16,601 nt of DNA, taken from the NCBI GenBank assembly GCA_002887195.1, contig PJAB01001171.1, positions 1 to 16,601 on the forward strand. Direction: 5' to 3'. The first letter of the stretch is position 1. Each line of letters begins with the position of its first letter. The notes below the pieces were generated by a model. The model worked only from the letters and a program-made list of their open reading frames with translations, did no database searches and had not been told where the DNA came from. Positions 1-8,500 of the stretch are shown here, in pieces. Source of the stretch: Chrysochromulina parva. Taxonomy: Eukaryota; Haptophyta; Prymnesiales; Chrysochromulinaceae. A program made the position numbers and the translations under genes.

Positions 1-525
1 CTGTGCAAGGTGATGCTCAAGCGCAGTGCAACCTCGGGTTCATGCACGCGCAAGGGCGCGGCGGACCCAAGGACGAGGTGGAGGCGCGGCGGCTGTATGG
101 CCTCGCGGCTGTGCAAGGTGTTGCTCAAGCGCAGTGCAACCTTGCGCTCATGCACGAGGACGGGCTCGGTGGACCCAAGGACGAGGCGGAGGCGCGGCGG
201 CTGTATGGCCTCGCGGCTGCGCAAGGTGATGCTCAAGCGCAGTGCAACCTCGGGCTCATGCACGCGCAAGGGCGCGGCGGACCCAAGGACGAGGTGGCGG
301 CGCGGCGGCTGTATGGCCTCGCGGCTGTGCAAGATGTTGCTCAAGCGCAGTACAACCTCGCGCTAATGCACGGGGACGGGCGTGGCGGACCCAAGGACGA
401 GGCGGAGGCGCGGCGACTGTATGGCCTCGCGGCTGCTCATGGTCATGCTAAAGCGCAGTGCGTCCTCGCGGTTCTGCACGCCGACGGGAGTGATGGGCCC
501 AAGGACGAGGCGGAGGCGCGGACCG
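1..525 (+). repeat. 108-bp Sel1 coding repeat with 216-bp higher-order period
   Basis: The 108-bp unit occurs about five times. Alternate units share signature differences (units 1 and 3: QGD...HAQGRGGPKDEV; units 2 and 4: VAQAQ...ALMH.DG.GGPKDEA), so the real unit of recent duplication is 216 bp. Identity at the DNA level is high, including silent positions, which points to recent expansion or gene conversion. Confidence 0.85.
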
Positions 526-551
526 TCGGTGCCTCCGAACGGCGCCAGTAG
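3..551 (+). CDS. Sel1-like repeat protein, 3' part (5' end off the window)
   Basis: The frame is open from the left edge to a TAG at 549-551, so the true start lies outside. It encodes five consecutive 36-residue Sel1-like units (a TPR-related helix-turn-helix solenoid), each with the pattern QGxAQAQxNLxxMHxxGxGGPKDExEARRLYGLAA, matching the family signature of an A-Q-NLG helix, a G-G-PKD turn and an EA-R-YGLAA helix. Sel1 solenoids act as protein-interaction scaffolds; no catalytic domain is visible, so the specific role is unknown. The fifth unit diverges after PKDEAEAR into a 9-residue tail (TVGASERRQ) before the stop, suggesting either a natural end or a frame lost when the array was rearranged. 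Units 1 and 3, and units 2 and 4, are nearly identical, so the array grew in two-unit steps. Family assignment is firm; the gene's full length is unknown. Confidence 0.82.
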   Translation: MQGDAQAQCNLGFMHAQGRGGPKDEVEARRLYGLAAVQGVAQAQCNLALMHEDGLGGPKDEAEARRLYGLAAAQGDAQAQCNLGLMHAQGRGGPKDEVAARRLYGLAAVQDVAQAQYNLALMHGDGRGGPKDEAEARRLYGLAAAHGHAKAQCVLAVLHADGSDGPKDEAEARTVGASERRQ

Positions 552-1268
552 CAGCAACGAGCATCAATCTCCTCAGCAACAACGAAAAACCGACCGGCGA
601 GGGTTTGTTGGCGAGAGCGGGGTGTGCTTGGCTGACCATGTCAGCTTCACTAGCTCCAAGAGCGACGCAGTCGCAGAGACCAGATTGTGTGCCAGTCTAA
701 CTTGTTCGCAGTGAACTCAGATCTCAGTCTAGTCGTGCGCGGTGGTCGCAGTACCGGAGCGGTGCTGCGCGCGTACGCGGAGTCGCGCACGGCGCGGGTG
801 GCGGGAGGTGTTAGTAGATCGAAGACTCCGGAGTCCGGTGCGTGAAAGCTGGTAGTGCTGTGCCCGCATAGGCCCCAGGGGCCCCACACTGCGGGACCGC
901 CGGGAATGGCCACTTTGTCTGTGTACTGTGACTGAATTTCACTGAATAGAGAATACTGAACTTGGCAAGTCCCAATGTATCTACCGCTTCAAACAACCCA
1001 ACCCGAGACCATGCCCGAGACAGTTATAGAGTTCCTCTGAGCGCCCCCCGTGCACTAGTATGCACCTAACGAGGAGCTGAAAGTGTGCAGATCTCAAAGG
1101 ACGGCTCCGCTCCACTCGGTCAACACAGTACCGTGACGCGTGAGTGTACTCGCTCACAGCCCCCCCGCAAGGCGCTCACATGAGGTCCGAGAGGTGGGGA
1201 GTTTTGGTGATGGTGTCTTTTTGTCGTTCCAGTCAGCGACCCTTATGACCACACGTGCAATGGATTCT
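552..1268. other. Intergenic, no gene recognised
   Basis: This lies between the Sel1 stop and the stop of the convergent SAM-domain gene, so it should hold two 3' untranslated regions. Short open frames here have no domain-like composition. A small inverted repeat, GTGAG at 1140-1144 with CTCAC at 1153-1157, could form a 5-bp stem. I see no RNA gene or mobile element. Confidence 0.6.
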
Positions 1269-2378
1269 TCACCAAGCCTCCTCCTGCGGTTTGAGCGCCG
1301 CCCGTATCAAGTCCATTCGCCGAGCTACCTCTCGGCTGACGGGGTCATCGGCGGTATCGCGCGTACCGTCACCGGTCCCGGCCCCGATCCCGATGCTGTC
1401 CTCCTCTGAACCACACCCTGCGTCCAGGCCATCCATGGCTGCGTCGCCCACCGCAGCACTCGCATGCGCCATCGTACTCGTGGGCGATGTGCACGAGGCG
1501 AATACCGGCTCCGAGGGCTGCATGCAATTCGCGACCTCTTCACAGACCTCTTCACAGACCTCCTCAAAGTCGTCCTCATGGAGCAGTTCATCGTCGGCCC
1601 AAGCGTCTGGCTCGAATGCATGCAGCTCTTCCGCGTACCGACCCATATCGGGCATACCGGTACAAAGTGCCGACCCAAATCGGGCAGTGGGCATCGCGCG
1701 GACACGAGCAGGCGGCGGCACGAACTCGGCTTCCTGGGTAGGCCACTCGCGTTGCTCGGCGGCTTCCTGGGTAGGCCACTCGCGTTGCTCGGCGGCTTCC
1801 TGGGTAGGCCACTCGCGTTGCTCGGCGGCTTCCTGGGTAGGCCACTCGCCCTCGCCTGTGGCCCCCTCCTGCGGCCCTTGCGCCTTCGCTGCACTTGGGT
1901 CCTCCATGCAGGCTGCCTCGGCCCTCTTTACGGCCCTCCTCACGGCCGCATCGATGATTGTCTCGACAATCTCGGCTGCCGTCGGCCATGCCACCGCCCC
2001 TGACTGCGCAGCGACGGCCGCCGCCTCCGTGGCCACGGGGCTGTGCGAGATGCAATCTCGGTGCGCGAGATGCGATCTTGTGGCCTCCGTGGACACGAGG
2101 CGAGCCTCCCCCGTGGCCATAGAGAGAGTCTCGAGAGCCACCTCGATAATCTTACCCGCCTGCGTCACTTCCTGCTGACCTCTGATGACCGCTGATGGCC
2201 GCTGATGGCCGCTGATGCCCCCCTGCGTCACTTCCTGAGCCGCCGCGAACGCCTCGTCCAGCGCGCGATGGCGCGGTGGCGGCGGCTTTCGCTCGTTCCT
2301 CTTCTCGACAGGCGACATGGACGACGGCGTCGGAGGCACGTGCACTCGCATAGCACGCTGGCCGTAGACTGTCTTGGG

Positions 2379-2409
<31 letters not shown>

Positions 2410-3392
2410 GCCTTAGCTTTCGCCTGGACGGAGGCAGTGTACATACGTTGCTCGAGCTCGAGAGCGGAGAGAGGCGCACGAGATCGATCCGAGGGCACTG
2501 CATCCACCCAGGGCGGCGGCGCGTTGGGCGGCGCGTGTGCAGCCGAGCTCGCAGGCCGCGGAGCGTACACGACGTGCACGAGCTCCCTCGAAGCCTCCTG
2601 CCGTGCCCTCGCCCTCTGATGCACAGTCCGCAAGACCGCTTGCCGCCCGCGAGGAGGATGCGTCCCCTCTGGTGAGGCGACTGCCGCGGGCAACGACGTG
2701 GCCGACACCGCAGTGGCGTGGGTTGCGGCCGCTTCCTTGCCCCGAGCCGCCGCTGCGGCGCGCTGAGCCGCTGCCCGGGCGAGTCTCGCCTTGCGCTCGG
2801 CTTTGAGAGCTGCGAGCTCCGCGTCTGCCGCCGCCATGCGAGCCCCGCCCTGGGGTTCCGCTGCGGCCTGCGCGTCACCACGCTGGCTCCGGGCGAGTGA
2901 CACTGGCGAGTTGGGCACCGGACCGTCGAAGGCGAGCACGAACTCGTGCCCCTGACGCAGCACACGGACAGCGCTGGTTCGCGGGGCCAACCCACCACCG
3001 ATCCCAGGCGGCGGCGCACGACATTCATGCACACCGCGCACGTCGGCAAATATCTTTTGCGCATGCGTGACATGGGCAAATCTGGCGTCGGAGCCTCGCA
3101 AACTCGCGGCGTCCTTGAGCGAGGCAAGCGTTACGCGCCAGTTCCGACGCTCGTCGGCAGTTACGGTGGCAGCATCTTCCGGTCGAGCTGTGGCTCGTAC
3201 GCGCTGCAGCCACTCGGCCAGCTTCAAGCGATGCCCAGGAAACGGATGGATTGCGTCAATGAGCGCCTCGGTCGTGGCCGCATCGAGCGCCAGCAGTTGG
3301 TGTGGGCTGACGCACGAGAGCTCGTCCGTGAGGCGCGACAAATACTGGCTCAGGCCGGCGCGGTCTAGCGACTCGTGCAGCGCCGATGACAT
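1269..3392 (-). CDS. SAM-domain protein with coiled-coil, poly-Pro and acidic repeat regions
   Basis: This single uninterrupted frame of 707 residues has an ATG at 3390-3392 and a TGA at 1269-1271. Residues about 5-66 resemble a sterile alpha motif domain: a short helix ending in a GLSQYL segment, LLAL, then the typical PGHRLKLAEWLQRVR last helix. SAM domains mediate protein or RNA interaction. The rest is low complexity: an Ala/Arg/Glu helix likely to form a coiled coil (ADAELAALKAERKARLARAA), an 11-Pro run, four EWPTQEAAEQR-type units, an EEVCEEVCEEV acidic stretch and an acidic tail. It is probably an interaction scaffold. An EVTQ motif occurs twice, flanking a 63-bp in-frame duplication at 2159-2237. 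Such a long open frame in GC-rich DNA could arise by chance, but the SAM match and the absence of any other strong frame support it. No enzyme activity is implied. Confidence 0.72.
1534..1569 (-). repeat. 12-bp x3 coding repeat (EEVC)
   Basis: Three 12-bp units at 1534-1545, 1546-1557 and 1558-1569 encode EEVCEEVCEEV within the SAM-domain gene; the third unit has two substitutions. Confidence 0.9.
1731..1849 (-). repeat. 33-bp coding minisatellite (EWPTQEAAEQR)
   Basis: Units start at 1731, 1764, 1797 and 1830; the last is partial. The full copies are almost identical in DNA, and 33 bp keeps the frame, adding 11 residues per copy to the SAM-domain protein. This is a likely length-polymorphic site. 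Confidence 0.95.
2159..2237 (-). repeat. 63-bp in-frame duplication with a CATCAG 10-mer array
   Basis: A 16-bp sequence, CCTGCGTCACTTCCTG on the plus strand, occurs at 2159-2174 and 2222-2237, exactly 63 bp apart. Between the copies lie four 10-bp units in register at 2181-2220 (core GCTGATGGCC). On the coding strand these read as repeated CATCAG, the same hexamer that ends introns in the neighbouring genes. The 63 bp adds 21 codons without a stop. Confidence 0.85.
2376..2411 (-). repeat. CCG-rich tract encoding poly-proline
   Basis: A near-perfect GCG/GGC trinucleotide run on the plus strand encodes eleven prolines in the SAM-domain protein. It is prone to slippage; poly-Pro commonly binds SH3, WW or profilin modules. 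Confidence 0.9.
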
Positions 3393-3649
3393 GTGGACGG
3401 AGCGCAGCTGCGGAGCGTTGCTCTGGGCCCGCCATCATCAATTTCACACTCACACCCTCATCGGCGCCCAGCTGCCTGGCCTCCTGCCAGTGGTCATGTA
3501 AGCGCCCCCCACCGGGCGCGCTCGCACGAGCGCCGCTGTACTGTGTCGACCCGTTTTTAACTTCACACATACCTCACTTCCGGACTTCGGTCTTTGTCTC
3601 CTTCTTGAAGCTTGTAAATCCGGAAAAGTGATAGGTAGGTGTCGAGTTT

Positions 3650-5071
3650 CTAACCATTGGCTGTGTTGTCACGCGAGAGAGCCACGACAGCTGCGGGGCC
3701 GGTGGTGAGCACAGTCATGAATGCTTGATCGGATTCGGCGTCGTAGGATTTGGCATCGCCCGAGATCACGTGCACCAGCAGCTCGGAGCCAGATACCATC
3801 ATGCCGGCGAATGAGACGAACCCATTCTCGGACTCCTCCCGCCGAGCCCTCCACTCTTCGTCTTCATAGGCATGGACTTCCTCTCCCTGCAAGTCGAGCA
3901 TGACGACCTTAAACCTGCCTTCTTCATAAGGCCAGATGGCCTCGCCCCTGCTGAAGAACAGATGGTCCCGAAAGAAACACAAGTCCCGCAGCTGCTGCCA
4001 CTCGCCTTGCAGCACCCGCAGCGGCTCGCCTGTGAGTGTGAACACCCTGATGGCACCCAGCGGAGACGTACTGTGGATGTACGGCTCCGAGACGTACACC
4101 GCACCGTTGCCCACCGCCAATGCACCTGAAGTCCGCCCCCCGCCGACGAAGAACTCGAAGCGCTTCTCGAGCGTGCTCGCATCGAGGGCCACGACCTTGC
4201 TCCAATAGGCTCCATGGTCACCTCCGAAGCAAAGTGCGTACAACGTATCGTCCGGTCCGAAGGCCATGCCGCTCACTCGATCCGTGGCGGGGTCCGTCCA
4301 TCGGGCAAGCTGCTCACCCGTGGCGCCATCCAACAGACGGAGCTCCGCCTCGGTGTCTTGTGGGGGAATGCTATCACTATGCCCAGCGAGATAGACCCCG
4401 GCGGGCGTGGCCGCCATGCGGTTGATCGTCCCACCCACCCTGAAGCTGCGGAGGCAGCTCATCTCGTCGTTGAGTACCTTCACCTCGTGTTCATGGAACG
4501 AGTAAGCAAAGAACGTCTTCGGCACACCAGGTTCGGACAGAACTGTGAGCTGGTCTTTGCTGGCCGGCAGCAGGCCATACTCGTCCGGGATGGGGAAGGA
4601 AGAGAGGTGACGGAGCCGGCACCGCCTCTCGGAAGTTGCTTGCCACGCCTGCTCCCAAGCCTTGCACACACTTGCCACAGCTCCATGCCTGATTTTCAGG
4701 TGCTCCATGATCGGCACTAGCAGGTCGGCCGACGTTAGGACGCTCGTGACTGCCCAATGCGGAACGGGATCATACTCCGCGGTGGCCTTGTCGACTGCGG
4801 CGCACATGCGAGGGCTCGCCGCGCACGCCTCGGCCACGAGGCTGATCAGTACGTTGGGCGGCAGCCGCTGGAGGCGCTCCGCGATCCGGTCGCTTGACGC
4901 GGACGGCGCCATCCGCGGAGGCGCGGCTACGGGAACCAGCACGTAGAAGTCCTGGCCGGCCCTGAGGCCCTGAGGGATTGTGACCTTCAGGCTTTCCAAA
5001 ATGAGCTCCATGCCGCCCTGCATGCCCGCTGGCACGGGGACTGCAATCTTCCGCATTGTCGTTTTGGACAT
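3650..5071 (-). CDS. F-box-like / beta-propeller protein
   Basis: The protein has 473 residues counted from the ATG at 5069-5071 (MSKTTMRK); the frame stays open four codons further up, but only to a GTG. N-terminal residues 20-48 contain a SLKVTIPQGLRAGQDFYVLVPV motif, a short beta element. Residues about 111-146 (LTSADLLVPIMEHLKIRHGAVASVCKAWEQAW) have the F-box pattern of an L-x-x-LP-like first helix, a hydrophobic core and a VCKxW end. Residues about 160-465 are beta-rich, with repeated blades of the type VYLAGHSD, RVSGMAFGPDDTLYALCFGG, GALAVGNGAVYVSE and RDLCFFRDHLFFS, as in NHL/SMP-30-like propellers. By family analogy an F-box would recruit an SCF ubiquitin ligase via Skp1 and the propeller would bind a substrate; that is inference. 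No intron is needed. Its neighbours on both sides are on the same strand but are not obviously related. Confidence 0.82.
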   Translation of the reverse strand: MSKTTMRKIAVPVPAGMQGGMELILESLKVTIPQGLRAGQDFYVLVPVAAPPRMAPSASSDRIAERLQRLPPNVLISLVAEACAASPRMCAAVDKATAEYDPVPHWAVTSVLTSADLLVPIMEHLKIRHGAVASVCKAWEQAWQATSERRCRLRHLSSFPIPDEYGLLPASKDQLTVLSEPGVPKTFFAYSFHEHEVKVLNDEMSCLRSFRVGGTINRMAATPAGVYLAGHSDSIPPQDTEAELRLLDGATGEQLARWTDPATDRVSGMAFGPDDTLYALCFGGDHGAYWSKVVALDASTLEKRFEFFVGGGRTSGALAVGNGAVYVSEPYIHSTSPLGAIRVFTLTGEPLRVLQGEWQQLRDLCFFRDHLFFSRGEAIWPYEEGRFKVVMLDLQGEEVHAYEDEEWRARREESENGFVSFAGMMVSGSELLVHVISGDAKSYDAESDQAFMTVLTTGPAAVVALSRDNTANG

Positions 5072-5507
5072 GGATGCTATCACGGCTCAGCGTGAGGCGG
5101 TAGCGGCTCCACACCTTCCGAGGCGTACCTTCCTCTTAAGCGCCGTCGCGGGCATGTATTTGTCGACGGGAAGATACCGACTAGGTCCCCGACGCACGCC
5201 GGTGTGTGCCGAGTGTGGTGAAGCAAGCTGGTTTGTCGAAACACGGAACTTGCAAGGGGGATTTACTTGCCATGTGTCATGGATCGGATTACGCCTGTGT
5301 GTCGGAGCGTCGAGGTACGAGGATCTCATCTCATCTCATTCTCTTCGGATACTAATGACTCTGTATCTGCGGATACTACATTTCATATTATTAAATACGT
5401 CCTGTCGTTCCGACTAGTGACTACCTCAGTCCTCTAGCTGCCTCAGTCCCAGCGCTCAGTCCAAAGTATAGGCTCTCTCAACTTTTTGCCATCAAGAAAT
5501 CAACAGC
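5072..5507. other. Intergenic: TMTC-like 3' UTR and promoter of the F-box/propeller gene
   Basis: Both flanking genes are on the minus strand, so the low-coordinate part should hold the F-box gene's promoter. The stretch 5340-5400 is locally AT-rich and, read on the minus strand, contains a TATTTAATAATATG block at 5384-5397, possibly TATA-like. There is a short ATCTC run near 5323-5340 and two copies of CGGATACTA (about 5346 and 5370). No gene is seen. Confidence 0.5.
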
Positions 5508-8500
5508 TCAGCCTGGTGCGTGTGCGATGATCTGCGCATTGTTCTGCAGCAGCTGGCTATCCGGCCACATACTGACTCCTCGGCTGAACACGGTGCGCGC
5601 CTCCGTGCCACGACCCGAGCTAGCCAGGAGGAGTGCAAGGTTGTTGTACAGATCAGCATGGTAGACCGGGTCCTGCTTCAGCAGAGCGCGATAGAGGGGC
5701 TCGGCCTCCGCTATGTCGCCCTTCCGGTGGCTCGCGAGCGCAGCCTCCCACATCAGTTTCAAGGCGTTGCGGGCTTCGGGGTTAGGAGAGACTGCGCTGT
5801 CCTCGCCCGCTTGAGCATCATCGGCTTCCCGACCCTTGGTGCTCGCTTTGTGCCGGGGCCTCCGACCCTTGGTGCTCGCTTTGTGCCGTGGCCCCTGCCG
5901 TGGCCCCTGTCGTGGCCCCTTGCTGATTGCCGTAGCAGCGGATGTTGAATGAGCGCCGCTGATTGAGCCGCCGTCCGGAGCGAATGGGTGCCGGCGTACC
6001 TGATGAGGGAGGTCATCAGACCTGATTGAACCACCACCCGGAGTCGATGGGTGTTGGAGTCGTTGCCGGAGCAATTGGCCCGTCGACTGGAGCAAGGCGC
6101 TCTGTGGGTGAAGCGTCGAGCCTCGCTGCCACGTGGCGAGCGCGGCAGCGAGGCGACCGCTGTCCGCGTAGAGCAGCGCGAGATTGTTGTGGAGATCGTC
6201 CAACAGCGGATTCGACTTCTCGGCGCGCTTGTACCTGATGAGGGAGGCCACCAGAGCCGATGAGGGAGGTCATTAGAGGCCATCCATCGCAATCTGCGGC
6301 GACTCGTGGTATCAGTGGTGGGGCCAGGGGGAGTCTGGTTCGTACTGCTGCTCCGCAATCCATGGTCAACATAGGCCATCAGGAGCCATCAGAGGCTCGT
6401 ACAGCTGCTCGGCTTGCTCAAGGTCGTCCCTGGATGCTCGGCGACGGTGCAGCGCCGTGGCGAGTTTGAACAGTGCCTGGGGCGATGCCTCGCCTCCCCG
6501 TCTGCCACGGAGTGCATTGAGCTGCTGGTCGAGAACGACGGCGCGGGAGAAGAGCGCCACGGCAGCGTCGAGGTCGCCTTGCTGGCTCTTGAGGCTGCCC
6601 AAGTTGAGGATCGCGTACCTGATGAGGGAGGCAATCAGAGGCGATCAGGCGCAATCTCCCTTGGGGCGGCGTACCTGATGAAGGAGGCCCTCCGAGAGGA
6701 TGAGGCAGGCCATCAGGGCCGATGAGGCAGGCCATCAGGGCGGATAAGGCAGGCAATCAGGGCTGATGAGGCAGGCAATCAGGGCTGATGAGGCAGGCCA
6801 TCAGGGCTGATGAGGCAGGCAATCAGAGCTGATGAGGCAGGCAATCAGAGCTCAGTAGGATGAGGCAGGCCATCAGGGCCGATGAGGCAGGCCATCAGGG
6901 CTGATTAGGCAGGCCATCAGGGCTGATGAGGCAGGCCATCAGAGCTCAATAGGATGAGGATGGCGTACGTGTCGGTTGCGTCGCGCTGGATGAGCGACTC
7001 GAAGAGACGCTCCGCCTCCGCAGCGCACGCAACGCAGCCCCGGCTCTTGGACTGCCACATGAGCTCGGTGCCGAGATTGTTGCGGCCACGCACGCTCTCG
7101 GGGTAGAGCGAGGTCACCTGATGAGGGATGCAATCGAGAGGCCATCAGAAGCAATCAGAGGCCATCACGGCAAACTTGATGAGCATCTGGGTCACCTGAT
7201 GAGGAAGGCAATCAGAGGCTCTCAGACATTGGCACTGAGAGGCACTGGGAGGCACTCACAGGCACTCACAGGCACTCAACAGAGCGAAGGTCACCTCACG
7301 CCACACCGCCTCGGTCGAGTAGAAGGTTTGGTTGCGCAGTCGGCTGACCGCGCACCACCAAGCCACCAAGCCGAAGAAGGTCGAACGCACGAAACCACAC
7401 GCAGGCTTGGACGGAAATGCTGAGTGGGCAGCGGCGGCCGCGGCGGGTGATGAGTGGACGGTGGTGGCCGCGGCGGGTGATGAGTGGACGGTGGCGGCCG
7501 CGGCGGGTTCGCGTACAGTGGGGTCGTGCATACGATCGGCGATGGTTGCCAGATGGACTGAAGCAAGGACCATGCATACGTAGAACACGGACGAGCCCAC
7601 GTACGATCGCCGCTCGACGTACACGTCCGAAGTACGTGCCAATGATGAGGGCAGCAGGCTGATGCAGAGCCATCCCATGCCCGCGAGCACCAATGTCTCC
7701 GCGACGCCGCGTATGCGTGCGCGCACCAAGGCCGAGATGACCATGAGAACGAGCAGCAGGAGCACCGCCGCCGCCGCCAAGTTCGCGTCCCATGTACCAC
7801 ACACGTCGTCTTGCAGCACGTGGTGGTCGATGGCGAGCCGCACCGGTACGAGGAGCGTCGTGCCGGTACGCACCCAGGCATACGGCTGGGACCCCCAGTA
7901 GCAAGCGAGATCAGACCAGCCGTCGCCCCCCGGCCTCGAGATGATGAGCTCGGCGTCGCCCACCTGCCCAAAGAAGGTAGCTCGAAAGAGCACATAGGCC
8001 GAGACGAGCACGTACCCGGGCAAGTGCACGAGCACGACACGCCCGATGGCGGTGGCGGCCGCGTGAGCGCTGATGCGCGCGCTCGGCCGTGCGGTGGACG
8101 TCCACGTAGTGCGCGGAGGGAGCTCGATTAGGACGAGATGCAGGAAGGAGAGGCACACGGGTACCACGAGCGCGAGCTGCTTGCAGAGGAGCGCGCCGCC
8201 GAGAGAGAGCAGCATCGGCGCGCTCACGAGCGGCTTCCACGAGGCCAGCTGGCCTGCCTCGCGCCGCGCCGCGAGGGCACGCAACCCGACCAGCGTGAAC
8301 AGCAGCGTGAAACTCGCCCCCATCACGTCGGAGCGCGCGTAGACGTAGACGGCGGTGCCGTGGTTGAGCGGCGCGACGAGGAAGAGCAGCGCTGTGAGGA
8401 GCGCCTCCGTAGACCCGCTCGCGCTGCTTGCCGACCGGGTGATGCCGCCAATGGTGGAGGCCAGCGCGTGGGTGAGCGCGGCGTTGATCCCATGGATGAG

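Noticed and set aside
1325..2055. Long alternative frames on both strands over the SAM-domain gene
   Set aside because: They arise because the 33-bp repeat and GC-rich codons are open in several frames. They carry no domain-like sequence and repeat simple peptides.
3650..5083. Start of the F-box/propeller gene at 5083
   Set aside because: That codon is GTG. In a eukaryotic nuclear gene the first ATG, at 5071, is preferred.
6699..6952. CRISPR array
   Set aside because: The 22-bp units are directly abutting with no unique spacers, there are no cas genes, and the context is a eukaryotic intron.
7190..7216. Possible 27-nt mini-exon (VTQMLIKFA) inside TMTC intron 1, between a CATCAG and a GTGATGG
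   Set aside because: It is in phase and has splice-like borders, but including it would add 9 residues at the membrane-to-TPR junction, where TMTC proteins show the spacing obtained without it. It is better explained as the internal third copy of the intron-start repeat.
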